The notes under the pieces: generated by a model | What the model saw: the letters and a program-made list of their open reading frames with translations, nothing else | Told to the model about the DNA's origin: nothing | Database searches by the model: none | In this document: in pieces, positions 42,516 through 54,326 of the stretch | Numbering within the stretch: the first letter of the stretch is position 1 | Layout: each line of letters opens with the position of its first letter | Assembly: GCA_018398585.1 (NCBI GenBank) | Contig: JAGTTD010000002.1 | Location: 32,170,186-32,234,185 of the forward strand | Source of the DNA: Simmondsia chinensis | Lineage: Eukaryota > Streptophyta > Magnoliopsida > Caryophyllales > Simmondsiaceae | DNA length: 64,000 nt | Direction: 5' to 3' | Made by a program: the position numbers and the translations under genes

Positions 42516-44277
42516 GGCGACAGCAATCAAATCTGAGGTAGAGAAGTTCGGAGGTCAAGGAAGCTTCAGTTTGTAGCAAGTCCGTTTTAAAGGACTCATG
42601 ACCCAGAATGGCTTGAAGAAAGAACTGGATCGAAAAGAGAAGAAATCAGAAAACATGACAGAGGCACAATGGGAAGAATTGGATGATAAGGCTCTCAGGG
42701 CGATACAGATGTGTTTAGCAGATGATGTACTGACAGAAGTCTTGAAGATGAAAACCGCTAAGGAGTTGTGGGAGAAGTTGTAAGAGATGTTTTGTCACAA
42801 ATCGGTCTCTAATAAACTCGCAGTAAAGTGCCAGTTGTTCACATTTTGTATGACAGAAGGTATATCATTTGAAAACCATCTTAGTGAATTTAATTCTATA
42901 ATTCAAGAATTAAAAGAATTGGATGACACCCCTAAGGACGAAAATCTGGCCACGATATTGTTGTGTTTGCTTTCTAATACTTATAAAGGTTTTATAGAAA
43001 GCATGATATATGGTGCTAGGCCTACTATCACTACCGATGAGGTTAAAAGAAACCTAGTAAGTCAAGAGAGAGTTGATAAAGAATTGTCTGACTCTGTGAA
43101 CAACTCTGGTAATGGGTTATTTGTGAGAGGTAGGACTAAGACTTGAGGGTCAAAAGGTGGAAAGAAGTCTAGGTCTAATCTAGACATAAGAACATGCCGT
43201 GTAACTTCTATCACAAGTAGAGCGATGATAACAGGAATGACCATAAGTCCGCTTAGGCTAGTGTAGTTGAAGATAATGGAGATATTGATGTCCTATTAGT
43301 AACCGAGTCACAGGCCAGGTCCAGGGATAAGTGAATCATGGATTCAGGTTGTTCTTACCACGTTTGTCCTAATAGAGACTGGTTTGCCACTTATAAGTCA
43401 ATTCAGGGTGGAGTAGTCTTGATGGGCAATGATGACACGTGTAAGGTGATGGGTATTGGAACAGTTCGTGTGAAGATGTTTGATGGTACGGTTAGGACAT
43501 TTAGCAATGTGCGACACGTCCCAGATTTGAAAAAGAACCTTACCTCTTTAGGTACCATTGAATCTAATGGGTACAAGTACACAGCTAAAGGTAGAGCTAT
43601 AGGTTTAGTAAAGGTGCACTGGTCGTGATGAAGGGTAGAAGCGTAGGAGCCTAATACGAGCTTGTAGGTTCTACCGTGACAGGTTCAGTGGCAGTTTCTA
43701 CATTGTCCTTGAAAGATGCAGAGATCACTAAGATGTGGCATATGAGATTAGGCCTTATGAGTGATAAAGGGCTGTCAGAGTTGAGTAAGAGGGGTTTGTT
43801 ATGTGGTCAGTTAATTAGACTAATGGATTTCTGTGAGCATTGTGTAAATGGGAAGCAGAAGAGAGTCAGCTTCAAGCAGGCAGTGCATCAGACTTTAGGA
43901 ACGTTGGACTATATTCATTCTGATTTGCGGGGACCATCCAGAGTTGCTTCAAAAGGAGGTTCCGGGTATTTGCTAATGTTCACTGATGATTATTCACATA
44001 AAGTTTTGGTTTATTTTCTTAAGCAGGAAAACAAAGTTTATGAAGCCTTCAAGAAGTGGAAGGTGCTGCTTGAAAAACAAATAGGGAAGCCGATCAAGAG
44101 GTTGAGGACAGACAATGGACTTGAATTTTTTGAAGGAGATTTCACGAAGTTTTGTGAGAATCAAGGCATTGTCAGATACAGGACATATACAGATCAACCT
44201 CAACCGAATAGAGTGGCAGAAAGACTGAACAGGACGTTACTAGAGAAGGCTCGATGTATGCTGACCGGGTGTAGCTG
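42516..44277 (+). pseudogene. Copia gag-protease-integrase relic
   Basis: The start ATG at about 42513-42516 gives a Tnt1/Tork-type gag (QMCLADDVLTEVLKMKTAKE, then FENHLSEFNSIIQELKELDD) with early stops. The protease site is MDSGCSYHVCPNRDW (43338 on) and keeps D-S-G. The pre-integrase domain has [20 protein letters not shown] and [13 protein letters not shown]. The integrase has [20 protein letters not shown] (catalytic Asp), [13 protein letters not shown] (second Asp) and [19 protein letters not shown] (catalytic Glu). The frame ends in TGA at 44278 where the element is interrupted. The lost zinc knuckle and stops make it inactive. Confidence 0.8.
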
Positions 44278-44280
44278 ATC

Positions 44281-45056
44281 ATGTTAGGTGGATGGCTGGC
44301 CCTTTGAGGACATTCACTACCAGGTCGGCTTGGGAGATGATTCGCAGTAGGAGGGAGGAGGACTCCACCCACCATTTCCTTTGGTTTCCAATGCACAGCC
44401 CGAGGCACTCATCCATTACATGACTTGCCTCTTGTAAGCGACTTTGGACTCATGACAAACTGCTGAGGCATCAGGTTCAAGGTACTCGGGCTTTATGTGT
44501 GCTGTGTGGTTTAGATGACAAGTCATGTAGCCAACTTTTCTTTACCTGCAATTTCTCAGCTACTGTTTGGGCTAGAGTATCTTCGTGCAAATATTTGCTC
44601 TGCCTGTGCTACCTTGGCATGAGCTTCTCTCCTGGGCTGCCTCTTGGCTCCGTAGTTGTGGGGTAGATCATGTTCTAGCCCGCCTTTGTCTCTTTGCGAC
44701 GGTTTATATCCTCTAGTATGAGCATAACATGAGGATCCAACGCTCTCAGTCCAGGTCTTCTTCAGCTGTTATTGACGAGATCACAAGATTGGTTCATTGC
44801 CGCCTCATTGCTGCTCCTACGCTTCGTGGTGCTCAACGTCACTCTCAACTTTTGCAAGGGTGGGGTATTGAGCATTAGTTTTTGTTTTGGCTTTTAGCTT
44901 TGTTCAACTTTTTCTTTTGTTGGTTATGTTGACCTTTGATTCTTTTTTGCTTCTTTGATTCATTTAATTATCCAATGACGTAGGTCTCTCTGGCCATGGC
45001 TTGGGGTATGTTCCTCGTAGGCTTGTACATATATTTCACACTGACTTACCAAAAAA
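44281..45056 (+). mobile_element. 3' end of an L1-type LINE (zf-RVT region)
   Basis: Frames across 44290-44640 give TRSAWEMIRSRREEDSTHHF, then LWFPMHSPRHSSITWLA, LLRHQVQGTRALCVLCGLDD and SQLFFTCNFSATVWAR, the zinc-binding RT-associated domain at the C-terminus of plant L1 ORF2. A 3' untranslated region follows and ends in CCAAAAAAATT near 45056. The rest of the LINE is absent, as is usual for 5'-truncated insertions. It terminates the copia integrase relic. Confidence 0.8.
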
Positions 45057-45057
45057 A

Positions 45058-45705
45058 TTCTTAAGAAAATATAGGGAAGCCTTCATAATTCACGTGGAGA
45101 GTATTGGGCGAGCGTTGGCTAAGCAAGTGCCCGTAGCAAACCTCTTTAATCTATGCTAAAAACTAAGAATTGACTTTCAAGATTGCATTTATACTAGCTA
45201 GGCAATGTTGGAGATTTAACGCTCTTGACCATTTAGCATGCAACTTTAACATAAAGTAATTGTTAATTTTATAATAAAAAAGGGGTTTGCTTCTTGTTAA
45301 TTTTGGTTAAATAAGGTGCAGTGAAGGCTTTGATTTTTAGGTTTTGCAGACTAAGAATATGTCAACTTTGAAGTTGCGGGTTGTATCTTAGAGACGGTAC
45401 ACCATTACCTATTGCACCGATTCTGATCAAACAGGGGAGCGAAATTGTTTTAGAGAGAGCGTAATCTGCGCCTTGCTTAACTGTTACATTATTGGTATTT
45501 CATCATTTCCACGAGCGACTGGTAATAGCTTTCTACTTCGTACCTTTATATAACATTTTTATGCGTTTAATTCCAACAAAAGGGCTGGGGTTGATTGACT
45601 TTAATGTAAATATCAATATAGTCTGGCCTCTCACTAATGGTAAAAGTGGCAGAGTTCCTCCAAGTAAAGTCCTATTTTTTATTTTATTTTTTATGAGCCA
45701 TCCAA
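45058..45705. other. No gene recognised
   Basis: AT-rich DNA between the LINE tail and the next copia element. It contains no supported feature. Confidence 0.5.
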
Positions 45706-45710
45706 GCTTC

Positions 45711-46277
45711 TGTTGGTGTAAACACTTGTAAAATCAAGAAAAACGAGTAACTATTCGATCTTCAGGTTCCGAGGAGTGAAGTCACTTTCCTTAAGACTTA
45801 TTTTAGCGTGTGAAATAGGCTCGGGAATACAACGATAACCAAGTAAAGTGGAGTGAAAGTATGTAAAGGGAGATATATGGAGATGTAAGAGAATGACGGT
45901 TTTTCAAATGCAAAGACACTTTTTCATCATTATTCATCAATCAAATTAGTGGGGTATTTACAATAAATCAAGTGAAAGAAGACGTCCCAAAACATACCCC
46001 AAAAAAGGGGTGCAAAAACCCCGGAAGTTATCGCGCTAAAACTGGGAAAAAATGGCACTGTGTGTCGACACACAGTTCTGCAGGCTCGGTCCGTGTGTTG
46101 ACACACACCTCTGCATCCCTGTTCTGTAAGAATGTGTGTCGACACACCAACCCTGTGTGTCGAAACACATCCCGACACACATCAAAACATATCAAAACAG
46201 TTAGAACATACATTTGGAACCAATTTCAAAATACTTCATTCACAAATTTCATTACAAAATTTGAAAGTACATTAACA
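45711..46277 (-). repeat. 3' LTR of the minus-strand copia with palindrome array
   Basis: The ends on the plus strand are TGTTGG and TTAACA. About 46058-46190 carries several copies of GTGTGTCGACACAC or near variants, a self-complementary 14-mer. The array is shorter than in the partner LTR. Confidence 0.85.
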
Positions 46278-46879
46278 TTCCCCCACTATTTTCAAAGTAC
46301 AGTCATTCTCACAAAAAACATCTCTAAATTAAAGGAGGCCATGTCGTGCATCAATGAGGGTGTCTATCGATTGAACCCATAGCTAGTGATGACATGTTTG
46401 CAATTAATCGGATCGAAGATGGTAGACTAAGTTTTGAACCACTCAACCCTTTTGACTAACTGAACACACCAACACGCACTAGGCATTCTACTCCCCGTAC
46501 ATACCTTACACCTCCCAGATCGACACATATGACGCCGTGTGTCCTGTACCCTTCGCTAGTGTATCAGGGCCAAACCCTTTGTCAAAAATCACCCCTTGAA
46601 GCGGCCAAAGTTCACACTCACTAAGGTGGACCCCAACAGATCATGTCCTGCTACGGACATTCTGTTACAAGATTATCAAGGCCGGGTCCATTAAGAGCAT
46701 ACGCTCATCCTTTAAATCTCTGACGCAGTACCAAGCACTTCACACATGGGATGGCAAAATTCTTTTGTACTTGCAGCCATACGGATGATAAAACTCACTC
46801 ATTGAGCCCGAAACCTAGTGTCTGACTAGGCATCGAGTTGAGGGCCAATCATGGGTGACCAAAAACGACAGGTTTCAAC

Positions 46880-48419
46880 CCCATCCCTGTGCACATTTTC
46901 AGGACTAAGTCTCTAGCAAGGCCTTTTGTGAACGAATCTGCTATACACAGTGATGACACCTTCTCGAATCAGATGTCTCGCTATACTGTGTCTCATACCA
47001 ATGTGTCGAGACTTCCCATTGTACACCTCACTGTACGCTTTAGAAAGCGTAGCTTGACTATCACAATGGATAGAGATCGGTGAGATCGGCTTAGGCCACA
47101 AAGGTATCTCGTACAAGAGATCTTTTAACCATTTGGCTTCTTTAGCCATGGAAGCAAGAGGTATAAATTCTACTGCCATCGTAGAATTAGCTATACAGGT
47201 ATGTTTCTTGGAACCCCAAGAAACTGCACCTCCACTGAGTAAGAAAACCCATCCATTCATGAATGCATGATCCTCCCCATGGGAGATTCAACTGACATCC
47301 AAGTATCCCTCCAAAATTGGGGGGATACCCCACATACGAAATACCATAATCTATGGTACTCTTCAGGTACTTCAGTACTCTATAGATCGCTTGCTAATGT
47401 GGCTTACTCGGATTGCTAGTATATCTACTAAGCTTTCCAACAGCATAGGCTATGTCAGGCCCAGTGCTCGTCATGGCGTACATCGGACACCCAATGACTC
47501 GGGCATAATCCAACTGATGAACAGGTGGGCCCCTATTCGGTACCAATTTCATGCTTGGGTCCATGGGTGTGAGCATCGGTGCACATGCACCACAGTTGAA
47601 TCTCTTCAACACACTCTCCACGTAGTGGGATTGAGTCAAGGATATGGAGTCCCCATTCCTTACAATCCTTATACCAAGGATTACCTCAGCATCACCCATG
47701 TCTTTCATAGAAAAGTTTTCAGAGAGAAACCATTTAGTCCTCTCTACTTGCTCTAGATCTGTATCGAATATCAGCATGTCATCCACATACAAGCAAATTA
47801 CGACACCTTTGCCATTCTCAAATTTTCTATAAACACACTTATCTGATTCATTTATCATGAACCCGTTGTTCAAAACAACCTCATCAAACTTTTGATGCAT
47901 TTCTTTCAGGGCTTGCTTCAGCCCATACAGAGAGCGTATAAGTTTACATACCTTCCTCTCTTGGCCCGGTACAACAAACCCTTCAGGTTGTTTCATGTAC
48001 ACTTCCTCTTCCAATTCACCATTCATAAATGCCGTTTTCACATCCATTTGGTGAATTACGATTTTATAAATAGAAGCAAGAGCAATCAACACTCTTATAG
48101 TCGATATTCTTGCCACGGGGGCATAAGTGTCAAAGTAGTCTAACCCATGTTTCTGGGTAAACCCTTTAGCCACCAATCGGGCCTTGAACTTATCAAAAGT
48201 CCCATCGACCTTCATCTTCTTCTTGAAGATCCATTTACACCCTGTCGGCTTACTACCTTGGGGAAGATCCACCAATATCCAAGTATTATTGCCCATGATG
48301 GAATCCATCTCATCATTAATTGCCTCTTTCCAAAAGGCGGCATCATGAGACCTCATTGCCTCATCAAACGTCACAGGGTCGGCCTCCATGACATGACAAC
48401 GTGGTACAACAAAGACCAC
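46880..48419 (-). pseudogene. Copia reverse transcriptase and RNase H
   Basis: The longest frame (48419-47394, 341 codons) has FWKEAINDEMDSIMGNNTWI, CKWIFKKKMKVDG, KARLVAKGFTQKHGLDYFDT, HQMDVKTAFMNGELEEEVYM, LIRSLYGLKQAL and the catalytic ICLYVDDMLIF, all family-typical. The RNase H piece (47260-46913) has GGAVSWGSKKHTCIANSTMA, VEFIPLASMAKEAKWLKDLL and HCDSQATLSKAYSEVYNGKS. A gap at 47261-47393 with altered frame joins the two. The Y-V-D-D box is intact, so loss is by frame breaks, not active-site change. Confidence 0.85.
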
Positions 48420-48497
48420 ATCATTTCTCGAACCTTCTACTAAAAACGTATAGAAGTCCGATCCGAAAGATTTCTCTTTCCTTACTCTCTTACTCTT

Positions 48498-49714
48498 TCA
48501 GAGTTCTGGAGTAGAATCAGAGGTTTGTTCCCTATCATGGTGAACATCATCATCACCATACGACACTGGTGTGTCGTTATCAACCGGTACATAATCCCTT
48601 GGTCTGGGGATAGAAGTGAACCGATTCTCATCAAAGATGGCATCTCTCGACTCTATTATTGTATTAATACCAACATAATCATTTGGCTCAATTATATAGA
48701 ACCGATAAGCTTTACTGTGCTGTGCATATCCAACAAATATGCTATCGATGCCTCTTTCGCCTAACTTTTTACGTTTAGGTTCAGGGACTCTAACTACAGC
48801 CCTACACCCCCACACTTTAAGATAACTCAACCTAGGGGGTCTACCGTTCCAGTGTTCATATGGGTTCATTTTACTTTTCTTATTTGGAACACGGTTCAAA
48901 ATGTGACAGGCTGTTAACATAGCCTCACCCAAAAACCCATCGCTGAGACCGGAATATGATAACATGGAATTAACCATTTCGGTAAGAGTCCGGTTTTTCC
49001 TCTTAGCCACACCATTCTATTGTGGCGTATACGGTGCGGTAATTTCATGCACTATACCGATGGATTCAAAATACTTGGGGTCATAGCACTCTCCACCACG
49101 GTCCGACCTAAGTCGTTTCAGGAAGGTTTCACAATATAGTTCTGTTTCGGCTTTATATGCTTTAAATCTTTCTAACGACTCATCTTTATAATGAATCAGA
49201 TATACATAGCAATATCTCGAACAGTCATCAATGAAAGTGATAAAATATTGTTTTCCCCTATGGTAGGAGTACTTTTGAAGTCACACAAGTCGCTATGTAT
49301 CAAATCAAGTAAATTTGTTTCTCTTTGTACCGATGCAAACGGTAAATTAGTTATTTTCGTTAGCATACAAGTTTTGCATTTATCATCTACTTTTTCAACA
49401 TGTGGAATCAACATCGAAGTAGCCATTTCACGCATTTTATGATAATTCACATGTCCTAATCTATGATGCCATAAATAAGTAGAGTCAAGCAAATAAACAG
49501 AACTAGCACTTTTATTATCGATATTCAATTTAAACATACAGTTACAAAGATACCCCTTTCCAACAAACACCCCCCCTCCCTTGGACAGTACAACCTTGTC
49601 GGACTTGAAGACCAGTTTAAACCCGAACCTATTCTGTAGGCCACCAGACACAAGCTTCTTCTTTACATCTGGGGCATAGTATAAGGGTTTTTCCAAAAGT
49701 GAAAAGTAAATCAA
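48498..49714 (-). pseudogene. Copia integrase
   Basis: 49714-49196 covers the pre-integrase domain (YLWHHRLGHVNYHKMREMAT, KCKTCMLTKITNLPFASVQR) and the first catalytic part (LLDLIHSDLCDFKSTPTIG). 49010-48498 covers the C-terminal part (KRKNRTLTEMVNSMLSYSGL, GEAMLTACHILNRVPNKKSK, YLKVWGCRAVVRVPEP). A stop lies between the two (around 49020), next to the catalytic Glu region. Confidence 0.8.
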
Positions 49715-50745
49715 CTTTTCCCTTCCCCTTTACCGGTATACTCGCTCCATTGCCCATGAACAACACAGCACCATTGTTCACGGGTTCCAATTTTATAAAG
49801 AAATCTTTGTCTTTACATACGTGCTTTGTGGCCCCCAAGTCAACCCATCAAGATTCATCACTCTCAACTAGGTTGATCTCTGAGATCATCGCCACGAACT
49901 TATCATTCGAATTTTTGTTGTGATGATCTTGCCCCTTCCCCTTTATTGTTTTTAAGGCGGATGCAGTCCCTCCTCAGGTGACCGGGCATATGACACTCCC
50001 AACAAACCAACTTTGTTTTCTTTTCATTGCGTTTCTTGTGAAAGTGTCCGGTTCGTTTGGTCCTCTTACTCGTCTGGCCTTCTTCTATGACATTGATCTT
50101 TCCAATGTCGCTGGGGCGGTCCTTGTTGTCATCCTCTAACCTGTATCCTTCCTCAATTCTCAAATGGTTAGTCAATTCTTCGATTGACATATCTTCCTTT
50201 TTGTGCTTGAGAGACTTCTTAATGTCTCTCCAAGAAGGGGGAAGTTTGTCAATCAAAGACAAAACAACAATGGTGTCGTCCATGTTCATATTATGTTGTT
50301 TAAAATTATTCAAAGTTTGTTCAATTTCAGGGAATTGCCCTATGACAGGACGACCATCCACCATTTTATAGTTATTAAATTTACTAACTAAAAATTTCTT
50401 ACTTGTGGCGTCTTCTGCCAGGTACCGAGCCTTGAGCGCGTCCCACAGTTCCTTAGCGGTCGAGACATTGGAGTAGATGTCGAAGAGGGCGTCAGTCATC
50501 CCATTGAGTATGTGCCCTCGACATATGTAGTCATCATTCTCTCACTTCAACTGGGCTCGTTGCTCGGCCAATGTCTCCTCCTCCTCAGCAGCGGGGGGTG
50601 CAGGGTATGGTGTATTCAGAACATACACCACGTTCAGCGTCGTGATCAGGAAGTAAATCTTCCTCTGCCAATGGCGAAAATTCCCGCCATCAAAACGGTC
50701 CAATTTGACGAAATTCGCGGTCATCTCTCTTAGTGACGAAGCCAT
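49629..50745 (-). pseudogene. Copia gag and protease
   Basis: The start codon is at 50745 (MASSLREMTANFVKLDRFDG, then NFRHWQRKIYFLITTLNVVY). The capsid region continues ILNGMTDALFDIYSNVSTAK to LPPSWRDIKKSLKHKKEDMS, with a zinc knuckle CWECHMPGHLRRDC in the normal C-x2-C-x4-H-x4-C spacing. In the protease region the active site reads WVDLGATKHVC, where D-S-G has become D-L-G, and a stop precedes it. One stop also lies near 50540. Confidence 0.8.
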
Positions 50746-50787
50746 GTCAAACCCAAAATCCCAAATGTGAAAATTAAGTCTTAAGAT

Positions 50788-51404
50788 TATTGGTGTAAAC
50801 ACTTGTAAAATCAAGAAAAACGGGTAACTATTCAATCTTCAGGTTTCGAGGCGTGAAGTCACTTTCCTTAAGACTTATTTCAGCGTGTGAAATAGTCTCG
50901 AGGATACAACGATAACCAAGTAAAGTGGAGTGAAAGTATGTAAAGGAAGATATATGGAGATGTAAGAGAATGATCGTTTTTCAAATGCAAAAACACTTCT
51001 TCATCATTATTCATCAATCAAATTGGTGGGGTATTTATAATAAATCAAGTGAAAGAACACGTCCCAAAACATACCCCAAAAAAGGAGTGCAAAAACCCCG
51101 GAAGTTATCGCGCGAAAACTGGGAAAAAATGACACCGTGTGTCAACATATAGCTCTGTGTGTCGACACACAGTTCTGCAGGCTCGGTTCTGTTGATCTGT
51201 GTGTCGACACACGGGCCCTGTGTGTCGACACACACCTCTGCATCCCTGTCCTGTAAGAATGTGTGTCGACGCACCAATCCTGTGTATCGACACACATCCC
51301 AACACACATCAAAACATATCAAAACACTTAGAACACACATTTAGGACCAACTTCAAAACACTTCATTTATAAATTTCATTACATAATTTAAAAATATATC
51401 AACA
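50788..51404 (-). repeat. 5' LTR of the minus-strand copia, longer palindrome array
   Basis: 617 bp; the plus-strand start is TATTGG where the partner has TGTTGG. The array at about 51139-51300 contains GTGTGTCGACACAC three times exactly and several near variants (TGTGTCGACGCACC, TGTGTATCGACACA). Confidence 0.85.
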
Positions 51405-51409
51405 GCTTC

Positions 51410-52480
51410 CAAAGGAAATTTGTCATTATAGTTTTGGAACTTCTACTATGAAGGAAAGACCTATACTTAAAAAAGCATTCGTCATAAGTAGAATAGGCAT
51501 AACCTTCCAACATCAACTCTTTTAGAGCTAATGTCTCACCGCTACCATTTCAACTTGATTTCTTTGCGCCCAATGGGAACTCTTTTTTTTTTTTTTTTTT
51601 TTTTTTAACTTTTTGATGCACACACTCAGGGATTCATCTTCTGGGTTCAACAATTGAATTGTCTCTTCCAGGTAGAAGCCTCTTACCTCTTCCCCTCTCG
51701 TCACGCAAGAAAGCGGGTCACTTATATGCTTTCGTCGTTTCTCTCGGAGAGCCCTCTCTTCTCGTATCTTCTATAAAAATTTGAACACCATTTTGTTAAA
51801 AATACTTGGATGACATATAATTTCAGCAATGTATAAGTATCTTTTGTTAAAAATGGGTGGATCTTTACCAGATTTTCACTGAAAACACTGATGTAGCTCA
51901 TATATATTATATTGATCATATATCACATCATATATTAATTTTTCTGGTGAATTATAAAGTATGATATTTGGGTGATAAAAGTTTTGAACCTTATTGTATT
52001 TCATATTACATTGTATTGAATCATTAGCAAGTAATTAATTTGCTAAAACATATAACTAGTTTTATATTTAATGTATGCTTTAAAAGTTTTATTGATTTAT
52101 TAAAACTTATTAAGTTTTATATTATTTTTATAATTTAATATTTTTTAATCTATTATTCAAATCGAATAATTCTAAACATTTAGCATTCCAACTATATATT
52201 TTAGGTAACTCAAGTATAACACCCATTTGGCTCGATTTTGAATTCTAGAGAAAAATTATTCTAATAACTCATTAAATATTTAATTTTATAAAAGTATCCG
52301 CTACAAAAAGAAAATTTTTTTTCTCATTCCTCATCTAAATATTGAAAATCATAAAAACAACACTGTATAAATTTGGCGCCCTGCCCCTGTATTCTCTCCA
52401 TATATTTTAACGCCAAAGTGGTACCCATTAGTCTTCAACTACTTTTAATAGCACATTTTCCAATGTTAAAGTCGAATTTT
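51410..52480. other. AT-rich DNA, no gene recognised
   Basis: This contains a T run (51583-51606) and otherwise AT-rich sequence. No supported feature. Confidence 0.5.
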
Positions 52481-52489
52481 TGATGTGAT

Positions 52490-53926
52490 TTTAAAAGGTC
52501 TTTAAAAACAATGTACTCGCAAGCGTATAAAATCCTTGTAGCTAAATCGGGTATACGGGTCATATCCACGGTGAATCGGTGTTAAGTCGGACTTAGTGAT
52601 GAACGAGCGGTTGGAATTCGGTTTTTGTTGGTTGATTTGAGTAATTAACTAAAGTAGAACAATTAAAACAATGAAAAGGGTGTCAATTCAATCGAGGTTA
52701 GTTTAGGACATGAATTCAGGATTGCTTAACTCGTATCCTTTTATTATATTTTACTTAAGACAATGATTTAAAGGGTGCTTAGGCTACAAGCTCTAAGCCT
52801 CGATTAATATTTAAATTACGACTTAGATTAAATGAACTAGTCTAAAGGCATAACCTATCATATCACCCTGCATGCTGCATAGATTATCTCATTAGCACTA
52901 CTTAATCCCTTTCTTACTCCTAATTTAATATTAAACCAGAATTAACACTTAAGTTAGGGTTTAAGATAATGAACTAGTCTAAGAGCATAACCCATCTTAT
53001 CACTCTAGGTGTAGCATGAATTATCTCAATAGCACTAATAAATTCTTTTGTCATTCCTAAATCATTATTAATTTATATAAAAGATTGTGTTAGTGGTTGG
53101 ATATGACCTCAACCTTGATCATGTGTGAAAAACTAGTTATGTTATGATCTATGTTAAAAGCACGTAGACAGGACGCAAATAAATTGGGAATCTAAACATA
53201 GCTACAAGCTCGTCTATAGAAAACCAATAATAATAATAAATTCTTTACAGGGGTACAATAATAACATAGCATAAATCATTATCAAAGTAAAATACAAATC
53301 TGAGATACGGACGGCTACCCGTCCTTCGCCCCTAAACTGACAATGTGTACTCCTCTATAGGATTTTTACACATTACTAAATTCTAAAGACAGAAATAATG
53401 AAATAAAACTAGGAAAAAGTAGACTTCCCCAATTTTTGTTGTCGTTGATCCGAGCTTTGATCCTCCCAACACTTCGACCACTTGCACTTCGGCGTTTGAG
53501 AATCCCTTGAATCTCGTAGCAGCTTTAGGAGGACAGGAGGAGAGGAGACGAGCAAAAGGTACCGTAAATTAGGTCTCCCCCTCTCTATTTATACCTGCAG
53601 CGTGATAGGCCGCGGGTTTAAATTGGGGTTGATCGATGGGCGTTGGAGCGATCGATCGAGTCCCCGATCAATCGGCTGGGTTACTATTCCGACGGGATCA
53701 ATCGGCCCGTTTTCCCGATTGATCGGTAGCTCTACTCTAAATCTCGCCTATTGCGGACTGCTGACCGGTCAGTACTTCGTGTGGATTGATCGTTTAGTAT
53801 CCGAAACTCTACGAGTCCTATTTGGGTTACCGGAATATGATCCAATTGGTCCTTCTTTTCCACATTGGCCGGGTTTTTCAGAATAGTCTTCAAATACACC
53901 ACGATTGCGCTTGATTTATCACTTTT
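52490..53926. repeat. Unclassified repeat, possibly LTR-element leader, with ATCGATCGG words
   Basis: Near 52512 the text CGCAAGCGTATAAAATCCTT and CGGGTCATATCCACGG resembles a phrase common in leaders of plant gypsy elements. Two similar units (TAAATGAACTAGTCTAAAGGC near 52823 and TAATGAACTAGTCTAAGAGC near 52965) repeat about 140 bp apart. Near 53630-53730 GATCGATGGG, CGATCGATCGAG, GATCAATCGGC and GATTGATCGG recur, as in the LTR at 41998. No coding sequence was identified. Confidence 0.35.
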
Positions 53927-53999
53927 CATCCTGGTACTACTCTTGCCCAAGCACGCTTAACTTCGAAGGTTACCCATCCGGTACTACTCATTTGGCTTG
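53927..53999 (-). repeat. Two tandem antisense 5S rRNA fragments
   Basis: The plus strand reads CATCCTGGTACTACTCTTGC, CCAAGCACGCTTAACTTCG, then ACCCATCCGGTACTACTC, TTGGCTTGG. Each half is the reverse complement of the same central 5S region (GGATGGG.. and GCGTGCTTGGGCGAGAGTAG). The first is nearly perfect over about 40 bases, the second about 25-30. They carry no RTE tail, so their origin differs from the 5S-headed SINEs. A Cassandra-type LTR remnant is one possibility. Confidence 0.65.
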
Positions 54000-54228
54000 G
54001 ATACCATGAGAAGAAAAAACATCATATTTCATCCTCTTAAGTTCTTACATTACAACACGACTAAATAAATACTATACAAGAGTATCAAGGGGGATTACGT
54101 AATATTAGTAAAAATAATGGAATTAGAAAGTGTAAATTATCAATAATAACGATTGTGCAAAAGAAGCTTTGACTCCTGGACTGATTCTTCACTGATTTTG
54201 CCTCGAGTGGTTCTGGAATCTCGAGTGC

Positions 54229-54326
54229 AATGGCTGGGAAGTGTATTTGCCAAAAGTGAATTAGCTTGTTTATAATCAATGGCGGGGAAGTGTACTTGCC
54301 AAAAGTTAATTAGCTTGTTTATAATC
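54229..54326. repeat. 49-bp tandem duplication
   Basis: AATGGCTGGGAAGTGTATTT to TTTATAATC (54229-54277) is repeated at 54278-54326 with three substitutions. It is non-coding and its function is unknown. Confidence 0.85.

Larger units (their letters stand above)
41998..44277 (+). mobile_element. Copia element, 5' half only, cut off by a LINE
   Basis: The 5' LTR (41998-42476, TGTTAGGAAT to CCGCACA) is followed by the primer site TGGTATCAGAGC (about 42480). The coding part runs gag, protease and integrase and stops inside integrase at about 44277, where L1-type LINE sequence begins. RT, RNase H and the 3' LTR are absent from the window. The LTR contains several CGATCGATTGG-type words and a (GA)n run at 42248-42274. 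Confidence 0.8.
45711..51404 (-). mobile_element. Copia element with both LTRs, older, minus strand
   Basis: LTRs at 45711-46277 (567 bp) and 50788-51404 (617 bp) differ by about 6 percent over the first 350 bp and by roughly 50 bp of palindromic-repeat length. A perfect target duplication GCTTC lies at 45706-45710 and 51405-51409. The order from right to left is gag, protease, integrase, RT, RNase H, then a G-rich polypurine tract (GTGGGGGAA) before the left LTR. All domains are present but separated by stops. Unlike its neighbours it shows no initiator-Met primer site after the 5' LTR; the region there reads ATCTTAAGACTTAATTTTC. Confidence 0.9.

Noticed and set aside
45930..46382. Cys/His/Thr-rich proteins on both strands
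   Set aside because: They come from translation of the GTGTGTCGACACAC array; the same happens at 51035-51344.
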